Below are positions 49,307-58,220 of a DNA stretch of 58,543 nt, piece by piece (the stretch's first letter is position 1; every line of letters begins with the position of its first letter). Position numbers and translations under genes: made by a program. The notes beneath the pieces were generated by a model, which saw only the letters and a list, made by a program, of their open reading frames with translations, was not told where the DNA came from and did not search any database. Source of the stretch: a virus; the IMG/VR virus record IMGVR_UViG_3300032241_002115, positions 1 to 58,543 of that record; one strand, written 5' to 3'.

Positions 49307-51439
49307 ATGCTAATGACCGGAACGCTCGTTGGCAATACAGTCACCCTAACATCAGGCACGCTTTCTCAGTGGGTACAGAATCTTAATACCGACCAGATGA
49401 CAATGGTTCAAGTGGCTGGTTATGACTCTAACAATAATCAAATAATAGGAAGTACAAAAAACCCATACCCTGGCGATCCAACATATACAATTACTGGGAC
49501 AAACTATTACAATTCACCGAATGCATTCATTACATCGATCAATAGCTCTACAGAGTTCAATGTCAGCGGTTCATGGACAGGTACATCGGGTATAAAAATA
49601 ATCATTTCTGCACCTTTGTATGATCTTTATGGCGTCGTTGGTAGAAGCAGTTCTCCTGTATCTGGGCCGCCATATCCATCGACACAAAACCCAAACTGGT
49701 ATAATTCAGACGGTCAGCCTCCATACTTTTTATTGATAGCTACTATAACAGATATCAATGCTAGCCCACCATATACCACTTTCAATATACAAACTGACCT
49801 TACTTCTACACAGAGAGGAATGTGGGTAGGTAACTACATATCTGGCGGATCAAGCCTGACTGGTGGCGTTGTCATACCTGTTGGTTCTAAGATCATTGCG
49901 ACAAACAATTTTGGACCTACCAGTAGTAACCCTACATTCACTATTGATCATCAATGTTTACAAAGCAATGGTACACAGGCTACAGTTGGAACAACTATAT
50001 TTAATGTATACAGTCATAGTACTGGAGCAGGTTTTAATGGTGCTGACCAGGGGAGATCAGTTGATCTAGGGCCAATGGGAATTTCTGGAACCAGTCTAAC
50101 ACTATGGGCTGACACTGTGTGGACAAAGTACCCGCGACAAAATCGTTATGGATCTAACGCACCATATCTGGTGCACTGTACTGGGCTGTTGCAGACTGGT
50201 AGCTATGACGTAACCAATGCTTCTTATAATTTTATATCTGGTAGGCAAGATACTGCTAACCCTAGGGGTTTTGTGCCACCATATTGGCCTGCAACTACAC
50301 AAGGAACATATGGCCCATACTATACGGCTGGTGATTCTTTGATAATTGGAGGATCTGCATTATTTATGTACTCTGCTTCTGCTCAAAGATCTTTATTCGC
50401 TAGGGTAGATAATGTAATATCTTCCAGCAATCCTGCATCAGTTATCAACAGCTGTGTTACGACATCTGGTAGTAGGAAAGTGACTGTAACCGGCTTTGGT
50501 TCTGCAATATTTCAGCATGCTAGAATTAGTGGCACAGGCATACCATATGGTGCGTGTGTGGATACAATACCTACTGGTAATACTTTCTATATGAATCTGC
50601 CAGCTACAGCTACTGCTACAAGTTCTTTAAGTTTCTATACTAATAATCTTAACACTAATACTGACACTTGGGTATATACAGAAATAGATCATCCATGGGC
50701 AGAAGGTTTGCAGCGTGTTAACGCTAACCAGGCAGGATTCTATAGCAATCCGAATGTTAAATGGACTGTTAGTGGTGTAAACGTATGCGGTGATGGATAT
50801 ATATATACCATTGGTTCAGCTATAAGGTTCCCTTACCAGGATCTATTCACTAATAACCCGTTCGGCAACGCGGAGCGCTGGCTGGGTTCTACTGCTCCAA
50901 CCTGGAATGGCAGCCCAGCGCCTTCTTATGTTGTAGATGATGGTTCTGGTATAATACCACCTGCTAATACTTCTGGCTGGGTGCGACAGGATTTCATACA
51001 AAACGATGAGCACCTTTTGGGTTTGGTGCAGCAGAATGCACCTGGCGTTGTTATAACCAATTTTCATCAAAGATCTGACGGTACTTATCTGGGTATTGGT
51101 ATAGCACAGGTAATTATTGATAGGGCCTACACTGAGCGTTGTATCAGACTTTATACCTCAAACAACCTAACTGGACCTTGGGATACCAGATATGCAACTT
51201 TCGCATTCAATAATATAACATATTATAACAGCGATTTGCATGGACCATATGCTACTACAAGCATGTGGATGTATGCTCCTTTCTTTCATCCAGATATAGC
51301 CTGGCCAGGGCAAGGGCAAGATGATTTTGCTATAAGCTATACAAACTTTTCTGACAATCCTGCAGCAACTGGTCAGTCAGCAGGTTGGGCTAACCCACAA
51401 AAATATTGGACGAATATGTGGATTGTGAGTGGTCTATGA
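49307..51439 (+). CDS. Large tail adhesin, possible beta-propeller (DUF4185-like), 710 aa
   Basis: The N-terminal 230 residues are a beta domain with repeated SGT turns. From about 235, GADQGRSVDLGPMGISGTSL then LWADTVW, and near the end RLYTSNNLTGPWDTRYATFA and APFFHPDIAWPGQGQDDFAI with a SYTNFSDNP ending, resemble five-bladed beta-propeller proteins (DUF4185 / glycosidase-like). If so it may bind or cut a surface polysaccharide. It has no collagen repeat. Catalytic residues cannot be named safely. Confidence 0.55.
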   Translation: MLMTGTLVGNTVTLTSGTLSQWVQNLNTDQMTMVQVAGYDSNNNQIIGSTKNPYPGDPTYTITGTNYYNSPNAFITSINSSTEFNVSGSWTGTSGIKIIISAPLYDLYGVVGRSSSPVSGPPYPSTQNPNWYNSDGQPPYFLLIATITDINASPPYTTFNIQTDLTSTQRGMWVGNYISGGSSLTGGVVIPVGSKIIATNNFGPTSSNPTFTIDHQCLQSNGTQATVGTTIFNVYSHSTGAGFNGADQGRSVDLGPMGISGTSLTLWADTVWTKYPRQNRYGSNAPYLVHCTGLLQTGSYDVTNASYNFISGRQDTANPRGFVPPYWPATTQGTYGPYYTAGDSLIIGGSALFMYSASAQRSLFARVDNVISSSNPASVINSCVTTSGSRKVTVTGFGSAIFQHARISGTGIPYGACVDTIPTGNTFYMNLPATATATSSLSFYTNNLNTNTDTWVYTEIDHPWAEGLQRVNANQAGFYSNPNVKWTVSGVNVCGDGYIYTIGSAIRFPYQDLFTNNPFGNAERWLGSTAPTWNGSPAPSYVVDDGSGIIPPANTSGWVRQDFIQNDEHLLGLVQQNAPGVVITNFHQRSDGTYLGIGIAQVIIDRAYTERCIRLYTSNNLTGPWDTRYATFAFNNITYYNSDLHGPYATTSMWMYAPFFHPDIAWPGQGQDDFAISYTNFSDNPAATGQSAGWANPQKYWTNMWIVSGL

Positions 51440-51834
51440 GTGAGAACAGAAGAACTCGTGATTATTTGATCAATAATAGACCGATACCACCTCAAGTAGG
51501 CCTCACAGCTTTAGGATCATTTAAACTTGGTGGTCAAAGATTCTCTATGGTTGACATTGATTCTGCAAGCAGATCAATAATAATTTCTTTGAAAATTAGT
51601 TCAAGTAATCCAACAAAAACAATGCGGAATTTATCAGATCCGATAGGTGGGTTCACTGTAGAAGATAATGTTGATACTATTGGCAATATAACCAATGAGT
51701 TTGATCAACCAGCAGCTGATTACGTAATAGAACAAATAACTGATTCGCAAGAGCGGTCAGAACCAGAGATGACCGTGCCAGAGGATTATGCCGAGCCAGA
51801 TCGTCCTGCTGGTGGGGATACTGTCCCAACCTGA
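51436..51834 (+). CDS. Hypothetical protein, 132 aa
   Basis: It starts in the ATGA overlap with the 710-aa gene (MSENRRTRDYLINNRPIPPQ). An N-terminal charged stretch, a short beta domain (GSFKLGGQRFSMVDIDSASR) and an acidic Pro-rich tail (ESEMT...PDRPAGGD) suggest an accessory fibre protein or chaperone. No family is recognised. A TGTAAAA/TTTTACA dyad (51836-51858) follows, possibly ending the fibre unit. Confidence 0.6.
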   Translation: MSENRRTRDYLINNRPIPPQVGLTALGSFKLGGQRFSMVDIDSASRSIIISLKISSSNPTKTMRNLSDPIGGFTVEDNVDTIGNITNEFDQPAADYVIEQITDSQERSEPEMTVPEDYAEPDRPAGGDTVPT

Positions 51835-51889
51835 ATGTAAAACCCCGTTGCTTTTACACTAGGTAATACAGACCAAACAGGAGAAAACA

Positions 51890-52396
51890 ATGACTGACGC
51901 AAGATATGATATCGTACAAAATGGCAAGTGGTTCTTGGCCAACAAGGCTCACTTCAACTACACCGAGGGCGCAGGCCGTATGGCCTACGAGCATCTGAGC
52001 AAGCCAGTCTGGCCTGTCAACACCGACTGCAGCGGCTTCTTCACACTGTGCTACTACAGTGCAGGAGCCAATGACCCCAACGGTGCTAACTATGCTGGAT
52101 GGGGATATACCGGAACTCTATTGCAGCACGGTATTCATGTTCCAGCTGCCCAGGCCATGCCGGGTGACGCAGTGGTGTATGGCCCTGGAACTGGTGAGCA
52201 CGTGGCTCTGGTTGTATCTAACACTAATGGTGACATCCTTACCATCAGCAACGGTCAGCAGGGTGACCCCAGCTACACCTGGGTAAACCACCCTGTCCAT
52301 GCCCCTCAGCAGGGCTATGCAATCGATGGCCGTCAGCCACAGACTTTCCTGCGTTTCAACACAACAAAAGTACGTCCAGCCTGGAAGCTAGCCTAG
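51890..52396 (+). CDS. NlpC/P60-type cell wall hydrolase, 168 aa
   Basis: TDCSGFFTLCYYS puts the nucleophile at Cys47 and GEHVALVVSN places the His at 104, preceded by a PGDAVVY motif, all typical of the NlpC/P60 endopeptidase fold. Such enzymes cut peptidoglycan stem peptides and act as lysins or entry lysins. CAGGAGAA precedes the start. There is no signal peptide, so export would need a holin or it is carried in the virion. High-GC codon use differs from the neighbouring fibre genes and matches the capsid genes. Confidence 0.82.
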   Translation: MTDARYDIVQNGKWFLANKAHFNYTEGAGRMAYEHLSKPVWPVNTDCSGFFTLCYYSAGANDPNGANYAGWGYTGTLLQHGIHVPAAQAMPGDAVVYGPGTGEHVALVVSNTNGDILTISNGQQGDPSYTWVNHPVHAPQQGYAIDGRQPQTFLRFNTTKVRPAWKLA

Positions 52397-52404
52397 GATA
52401 AAGC

Positions 52405-53361
52405 ATGGCATCTCGTTATCGCGGTAATTTTCTATACGGTACACTGAGTGGTTTCAACACCTCTCAGACTACCTTTACCGGTACAGGTTTTCCTACAAAC
52501 CTAACCACTGGCACTTACCTGCCCATCATCATTAATCCTGGTTATAATGGTGCTACTGCTAGTAGCGAGATCGTTTATGTTACAGGAATCACTGGCGCTG
52601 GAACCGTTATAACGGTAAGCGGTCGTGGCTTTGAAGGAACTACTGCTACCAGTGGTAGTACAGGTGACCAATGGGTATCTGGTCCACTGGCCAGTGATTT
52701 TGGCATCAGCAACCAGATCGCCAACGGCGATTTCCCAACTCCAGCATCTGGTCAGCTATTGGTAGCTACTAGTGCTAGCGGCGTAACGTTCACAAACTCT
52801 GGATTGACTATAAGTGGTAGTACTATCAAAAACAGTACAATTGGTTCTGGGAATGTAGTATCACCGTCTGCTATCACTAGTGGAACATTAGGCCAAATCA
52901 TGGTAACCACTAATAGTGGGGCTGGTTGGGTATCTATAAATAATAACTATGCCGGCCCTGGTGGTGCATCGACTACTACTTTTGCTGGTACTAACGGTGG
53001 AACTGCTATAAGTATAGCAGTTAGTGGAAATAATTTCTATCAGGTATATACAAGATGCAATTTATATTCTGCAAGTTCATTTGCAGTCATAGCTGGTCTT
53101 ACTATATACGCTAGTATATCAACGTATTTTGGAGGCACGCTATTCCCTCTTGGCCCTTCATCTGTTGGACAAATTCAGGCGTCTGGTGTTGCTAACGGTC
53201 AGAGTTATGAGTTTAGTAATTTTGCTACGCTATCAATGCCTGCTTATAGTTCTAGCAGTTCTACTGTTGTTAACTTTTATTGCATTGTTGATGTAGAAGA
53301 TAGCTCTGGTAGGCCTATAGGCTACAGCCGTGGAATAGTCAATGTAACAGGCATAGGTTAA
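52405..53361 (+). CDS. Fibre or baseplate structural protein, 318 aa
   Basis: It begins MASRYRGNFLYGTLSGFNTS. The N-terminal 110 residues (TGTYLPIIINPGYNGATASS; VTGITGAGTVITVSGRGFEG) resemble the base domain of many phage fibres. The central part is Ser/Gly/Thr beta, with repeated SGSTIKNSTIGSG turns. The C-terminal domain (FYQVYTRCNLYSASSFAVIA) is a compact beta-sandwich. The stop overlaps the next start by one base. Confidence 0.65.
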   Translation: MASRYRGNFLYGTLSGFNTSQTTFTGTGFPTNLTTGTYLPIIINPGYNGATASSEIVYVTGITGAGTVITVSGRGFEGTTATSGSTGDQWVSGPLASDFGISNQIANGDFPTPASGQLLVATSASGVTFTNSGLTISGSTIKNSTIGSGNVVSPSAITSGTLGQIMVTTNSGAGWVSINNNYAGPGGASTTTFAGTNGGTAISIAVSGNNFYQVYTRCNLYSASSFAVIAGLTIYASISTYFGGTLFPLGPSSVGQIQASGVANGQSYEFSNFATLSMPAYSSSSSTVVNFYCIVDVEDSSGRPIGYSRGIVNVTGIG

Positions 53362-54251
53362 TGAGAGTACGCCCTTTCCCACAATATGCAGTAGAACCCG
53401 TTGGAATAATGACTTATTCCAATGGCGTGCTAACTGACCCTGATCTGATAACGGTGAGCGGCAATACTTTCCCTGATGTAAGTGTGAGCATAACCAGCAC
53501 TGATGGCAGCATAACAATAGTACCATCGGGCACATATGCCACCCAAGAGAGCACAGGAACTTTCCAGTACATGCTGGACAGCTCACAGACTGCTATCCAG
53601 GGTAACTATAATGTCAACTGGCAGTACACGGTGAATGGTAGTGCCAGGCAGTACACTGACCAGCTGGTAATAACAGACCAGATGCCCTACTGGAGCAATC
53701 TGAGTTATGATGAGCGTCAGCTGGCAGCAGGAATAGTGCACCGACTGGACAAGAGCTTTGACAGCACCAGTGGTGGTCCTTACCTGCAGGAGATGCAGCA
53801 GAGTGGTTTCTTGATGTACGAAGAAGTTGCCATGGTTATGAGTACTGAAGCTATTGACTATATTAACTTTGAATTCCAGCCGGTATTCAGTCCTGCTTAT
53901 GAGATTGGTGCTAGTGCAGCAGTAATTTTCCCCAGCAACTGGTACGGTGTTCTGGCAAGCCAGACCTACGCTCACTTCCTCAAACACATTGCTCGTAACT
54001 ACATCGAGCAGCCAACACCCAACGGTATGAACGCTGCCTGGATGGACCGCCGTGACTACTATCAGCGATGGTGGCAGCTGTATCTGTTCGACAAGGAAAT
54101 CGCTGACAAGCAGCTACGACAGATGAAGCGTAGCTTCATGGTAGGGAGCAAGCGCAGTCTGCTGGTCGCCGGTGGACTTATCCCCAGAATGTTTGTGAAC
54201 CCTGCACGACCTCACTTCCAATACGCTAGCGCCAACATGGGTGGCGTATAA
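53361..54251 (+). CDS. Putative neck/connector protein, 296 aa
   Basis: The N-terminal half (residues 1-105) looks like an Ig-like beta domain (VSVSITSTDGSITIVPSGTY). The C-terminal half is helical and aromatic (AAWMDRRDYYQRWWQLYLFD) and ends in a hydrophobic region. It lies between the fibre module and the sheath, the place of neck and tail-completion genes. The assignment is positional only. Confidence 0.5.
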   Translation: MRVRPFPQYAVEPVGIMTYSNGVLTDPDLITVSGNTFPDVSVSITSTDGSITIVPSGTYATQESTGTFQYMLDSSQTAIQGNYNVNWQYTVNGSARQYTDQLVITDQMPYWSNLSYDERQLAAGIVHRLDKSFDSTSGGPYLQEMQQSGFLMYEEVAMVMSTEAIDYINFEFQPVFSPAYEIGASAAVIFPSNWYGVLASQTYAHFLKHIARNYIEQPTPNGMNAAWMDRRDYYQRWWQLYLFDKEIADKQLRQMKRSFMVGSKRSLLVAGGLIPRMFVNPARPHFQYASANMGGV

Positions 54252-54254
54252 AAA

Positions 54255-54938
54255 ATGTCTGGTATTGACCCCGCTCCGCTACCACTAGTGCAAGAGGGAG
54301 ATCTTTACTACCAGAAAGAAAGTCCATTGCTAGTAGTAAAGCAGCGGGACATCTGGGCAGAGATCGACCAGCAGCGCTTCCATGATGAAGCCTTACAATG
54401 GTACGGTGAGCAGATTATTGTCAGGCAGCTCTGGCGTGCAGAAGATGCTGCACTGGGGCTAGTAGGTTACTGCCAGCAGTGTCAGGATAGTGTTGATCCT
54501 ACCAACCCTAATGCTTCTGTGCAGTCTCGTGTTAGCAATGTGTACAAGCAGTCAGGCAATAGCTTTTGCCCAAATTGTTATGGAACAACATTCAATGGGG
54601 GCTTCAAGCCAACCTGTTATCACCTGTACATGCTAGCCGCTGATACCCCACAGATCCGTGCCAACATCAGTACCGGTCAGTTCTGGAGAGACAACCCAAC
54701 CATACAGATGTCCTGGTTCCCAGAGATCAGAGTCGGTGACCTGTTGGTAAGAGTGCTTTCCTGGGATGGTGACACACCTACTGCTACAGGAGATAGGTTC
54801 GAAGTTAGTGCAGTAAATGTGCAGACTGTAAGGACTGGTCCTGGAATCAGCTATGACACAACAAAAATAGTAAATCAGTTCACAACCATTTACAATCTGC
54901 CAATAACACATCCCTACTACAACGTGCCGATAATATGA
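54255..54938 (+). CDS. Putative minor head/neck protein with zinc site, 227 aa
   Basis: CQQCQD near residue 73 and CPNCYGTTFNGGFKPTC near 105-120 form a likely zinc ribbon inserted in an otherwise alpha/beta protein (IRVGDLLVRVLSWDGDTPTA, beta-strands at the end). The start follows the previous stop by three bases. It probably belongs to the head-completion or tail-tip assembly of this phage group. No family is recognised. Confidence 0.55.
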   Translation: MSGIDPAPLPLVQEGDLYYQKESPLLVVKQRDIWAEIDQQRFHDEALQWYGEQIIVRQLWRAEDAALGLVGYCQQCQDSVDPTNPNASVQSRVSNVYKQSGNSFCPNCYGTTFNGGFKPTCYHLYMLAADTPQIRANISTGQFWRDNPTIQMSWFPEIRVGDLLVRVLSWDGDTPTATGDRFEVSAVNVQTVRTGPGISYDTTKIVNQFTTIYNLPITHPYYNVPII

Positions 54939-55450
54939 ATACACCATTGCCATCCAGTGAAACACAGATCATATCCCGTCGTGCCGTAGAGATCATCAAG
55001 ACAACTGCGCCCAAAAAGACTGCAAACGCAGTAAATAAAATTGTTCCCAGCTGGCAGGACGGTGTGGTTGACATTGTTGTACCTGAGGGCGCTGAATATC
55101 TTCTCAAGTATAACTATGGTGAAGAAGAAAAGGCACTTTACTCCAACACTGATCGAGTTATTCCAATCCGTGGATCGGATGGAACTATCGCTTTCAGAAG
55201 ACTAAACCGTAAAGACGTTGGTAGAGTCCCAATCGTAACTCGTGCTCCAGACGATGGTCAGCTTACTGATGGCAAGCCAATGTGGATCAAGCAGGCAACC
55301 CCTGGAGAGTTCTTTATTGAACGCGCTGTTGAACGCAGTACCATGGAATGGGAAAGAGGCCTGAAAGAAGATGACCCCATCAGGATCATCCGTCAAACCA
55401 AGGCTGCTGAGTCTATCAACATCATATTAAACGGCGGTAAGTTGATCTAA
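54935..55450 (+). CDS. Putative neck-region structural protein, 171 aa
   Basis: It begins MNTPLPSSETQIISRRAVEI, with a basic helix, then an extended beta domain (VVDIVVPEGAEYLLKYNYGE; DGTIAFRRLNRKDVGRVPIV) and a charged helical end (MEWERGLKEDDPIRIIRQTK). It overlaps the neighbouring genes. It is likely a connector or tail-completion protein by position; no family is recognised. Confidence 0.5.
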   Translation: MNTPLPSSETQIISRRAVEIIKTTAPKKTANAVNKIVPSWQDGVVDIVVPEGAEYLLKYNYGEEEKALYSNTDRVIPIRGSDGTIAFRRLNRKDVGRVPIVTRAPDDGQLTDGKPMWIKQATPGEFFIERAVERSTMEWERGLKEDDPIRIIRQTKAAESINIILNGGKLI

Positions 55451-56118
55451 TGTTTGTAACAGCCGTTAAAACAGCTATAGTCGAGGCCCTGAACGCAGGC
55501 TTTCAGCAGCTTGCCAGCTCTCCGGTCAATAACAGCCTGGACCTGGTTCCTAACAGTATAACCATTAACTACCCTTTGCAAGTCGTTCAGTGGCCAGCAA
55601 TACTTGTACAGTTCCGCCCAGGAAAGGTACAATGGTCTGGTCTGCAGCCTGACGAATACACAGCTTATAATAATGGTATTGTTATAAACGGAACAACTTA
55701 TCCTGCTGATACAGTGACACGCACAGGTTATTTTGAAGGCAGCATTGACCTGCAGATCATGGCCATGCACAGTGAAGAACGAGACAGGCTGTGGGATAGT
55801 ATAACAAATCTTATACTAATGAATGGCGGTAGCCCTGCTAGCAGCGCATTCTATAGCAGTATATACAACAACGATCTGGTTGGAATGACGCTGCAGCCCG
55901 ACACCTATACACCTTTAGGTGACAGCATTACCAGTGGCACCCCATGGAGTACAGATGATATCACATATGAAGCCAGTGTGAGAATAAACTGTATTGGTGA
56001 CTTCTACACTAGTAAATATGACTACCAAGTGCCACAGATTACAGAGGTTGTTACTAGTGGCACCGCTTACGTGCCAGCTGAGTTGTTCTACAACTCAACA
56101 AAGACAACTACATCGTAA
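55450..56118 (+). CDS. Putative tail-terminator or neck protein, 222 aa
   Basis: It begins MFVTAVKTAIVEALNAGFQQ, a helical N-terminus followed by beta-strands (YPLQVVQWPAILVQFRPGKV) and a loop-rich C-terminal domain. It lies 72 bases upstream of the sheath gene. Genes in this place usually encode the tail terminator or gp15-like protein. The start overlaps the preceding stop. The assignment is from synteny. Confidence 0.5.
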   Translation: MFVTAVKTAIVEALNAGFQQLASSPVNNSLDLVPNSITINYPLQVVQWPAILVQFRPGKVQWSGLQPDEYTAYNNGIVINGTTYPADTVTRTGYFEGSIDLQIMAMHSEERDRLWDSITNLILMNGGSPASSAFYSSIYNNDLVGMTLQPDTYTPLGDSITSGTPWSTDDITYEASVRINCIGDFYTSKYDYQVPQITEVVTSGTAYVPAELFYNSTKTTTS

Positions 56119-56190
56119 GTTTAACCAAATATCTCTCAACCAACACTGTAAAACCAGCTGTTTGTTGTACAAAGCAATGAAGGAGATTGT

Positions 56191-57723
56191 ATGCCTATTA
56201 CTAATTATCAAGTGCCAGGTGTGTATGTCACTCAGACTACATCCGCGCTTACCAGTGTTAGCCCAACCAGCCTTACAATCGCCATTGTCGCTGATCAGGC
56301 TACCCCTGGCACCCAAACAGATACATTTTACGCACCAGTACCTGTCAGTGGTATTACCCTTGGTCAGCTGAGCGTTCCTGCTGTTAACACCAGTTCAACC
56401 AGTACCTATGCCAGCTACTCTGGTTACACCCTGGCCTGGTCAAGCCCCAGTGGTACAACTGTAACAGGAACATACGGAAACAGTTTTACTATCAGCACGA
56501 TCAGCGGAATTAGCTTCCTAACGACCAGTGGTATCACTGCTACTGGTTCTAACGCTATTCCAAGCGGCACGCTGAGCCTGCAGTACGGTCACTTCTGGGG
56601 AGCTTACGGAAGATACACCAGCCAGAACGCAGTAACCACTGCTATTGGTCCAGCTATTAGTGGTACTTCCATCGTGAACCCAGCAGTTCTAGCCAGTCAA
56701 TTGGCCTTCCAGAATGGCGCTAGCGTTGTAAGCATTGTCCCAGTTGTCAGACTTTCTGGTACATCCACCGCCTCAGACACTGACTGGAAGAATACTTTCA
56801 CTCCTGTATCCGGTGGCAGTAACCCAATATTCCTTGCCAATACACCTGCAGATGTTATTGTACCTCTTCACCCACTCACCTCGAGTGGTGCTATGACCAG
56901 TGCAACAGCTGGCACCGTCGCTAGTGGTATTGCAAATTACATCAGCACACAGACCAGCTATGGTGTCTACCAGCGAGCATTCCTGGGCATTGATGGTACT
57001 ACTGCTCAGACAACTGTCAGTGGTTATCAGACTCTGGCCAATAGTTTCAGCACATCTAGAGTCAGTGTTGTCTATCCTCCAGTGGTTAACTTTAACCCTG
57101 GCCTGAACACCACTAATGGTTTGAGCAATGCCACCATCAATATCGCTGGTTACTACATGGCAGCAGCACTGGCAGGTCTATTCGTTGGTCAGCAGCCGGA
57201 TGTAAGCACGCCTATTACCAACAAGCAGGTAATTGGATTCAATGACATCCCCAACCAGATCAACCTAACAGATGCACAGAGCAGCTACCTGCCGTACGGC
57301 GTCCTGGTTGTTCGCAAGAAAACAGATGGAAACTTCTGGGTTCTGCATGGTATCACCACGGATGTAAGCACCTGGCTTTCACGTGAGATCAGCATCAGTG
57401 CTATCGGTGATAGACTCACTCAGCTTATTAGAAGTGACCTTGTAAACAGCTACCTGGTAGGTGGCCCTCTTACCAAGAACACCAGTGCTGCAGTTCTTGC
57501 AACGGTTCAAGCAACACTTACCAACGCATTGAGCAATGGCCTGATTCAGGGCTACCAGAACTTGAGCTTTGCTACTAACCCAGCTACGCCTACAACAATA
57601 ACTGTTAATTTCCAATACGCGCCTACGTTCCCGATTAATTACATCCAGGCTAACGTCAGTCTTAACACTCAGACTGGTCAAGTGGTTTACGGTAACGCTC
57701 AGAGCAACTTCGTAGTTTACTAG
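56191..57723 (+). CDS. Tail sheath protein, 510 aa
   Basis: GAAGGAGATT precedes the start. MPITNYQVPGVYVTQTTSAL is the typical sheath opening, followed by a variable outer domain (about 50-200, Ser/Thr/Gly-rich). The conserved C-terminal half has AGYYMAAALAGLFVGQQPDV, NQINLTDAQSSYLPYGVLVV, the GNFWVLHGITTD turn and EISISAIGDRLTQLIRSDLV. The sheath surrounds the tube and contracts on adsorption. This gene proves a contractile tail. The length is typical of myoviruses. Confidence 0.93.
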   Translation: MPITNYQVPGVYVTQTTSALTSVSPTSLTIAIVADQATPGTQTDTFYAPVPVSGITLGQLSVPAVNTSSTSTYASYSGYTLAWSSPSGTTVTGTYGNSFTISTISGISFLTTSGITATGSNAIPSGTLSLQYGHFWGAYGRYTSQNAVTTAIGPAISGTSIVNPAVLASQLAFQNGASVVSIVPVVRLSGTSTASDTDWKNTFTPVSGGSNPIFLANTPADVIVPLHPLTSSGAMTSATAGTVASGIANYISTQTSYGVYQRAFLGIDGTTAQTTVSGYQTLANSFSTSRVSVVYPPVVNFNPGLNTTNGLSNATINIAGYYMAAALAGLFVGQQPDVSTPITNKQVIGFNDIPNQINLTDAQSSYLPYGVLVVRKKTDGNFWVLHGITTDVSTWLSREISISAIGDRLTQLIRSDLVNSYLVGGPLTKNTSAAVLATVQATLTNALSNGLIQGYQNLSFATNPATPTTITVNFQYAPTFPINYIQANVSLNTQTGQVVYGNAQSNFVVY

Positions 57724-57731
57724 GAGAACAC

Positions 57732-58205
57732 ATGGCTAATTCAAAATTCCGTGTAGGTGGTGGGTATACAGCATTTGTATACAATGGACAACCACTGATC
57801 TATGCACAGATGATCAGTGAGGTTGGTCCACAAGCAGTCGCAGCTCCTACACCCATTCAACCTCTAGACAGTCCATACCCAATTGAGATCGCATTCCCAA
57901 TTGCTCTGACTGCTGGAACTCTAGAAATAATGTTCCTGGAACAATGGAATGCTGAAGTCTGGGCACAGCTGGGCGGCAACTTTGCTACTGCCAGTGACCT
58001 TTTGGATGTATTCAAAGCACAGCTGGCCCAGGGTGAAGTAACCTGTGTAAAGGTTATTAATAAGCCAGATGGCACACAGCGTAAAATTGTTTATCAGGGT
58101 TGCGTCGTCACTGGTGTAACCATCGATGAACAGATCAGAATCGATAGTCTTACCATTCCCAAGACTATTCGTATAATGTATCGCTCAAGAAAAGAACTCC
58201 TCTAA
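57732..58205 (+). CDS. Tail tube protein, 157 aa
   Basis: TAGGAGAACAC precedes the start. It is a small alpha/beta protein encoded directly downstream of the sheath, as tube genes usually are. It begins MANSKFRVGGGYTAFVYNGQ and has the beta-strand pattern of a tube subunit (ITPKTIRIMYRSRKELL at its end), with a central helix (FATASDLLDVFKAQL). The tube forms the hollow channel for DNA. Assignment rests on position, size and pattern. Confidence 0.75.
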   Translation: MANSKFRVGGGYTAFVYNGQPLIYAQMISEVGPQAVAAPTPIQPLDSPYPIEIAFPIALTAGTLEIMFLEQWNAEVWAQLGGNFATASDLLDVFKAQLAQGEVTCVKVINKPDGTQRKIVYQGCVVTGVTIDEQIRIDSLTIPKTIRIMYRSRKELL

Positions 58206-58220
58206 GGAAAGGTAAATACA

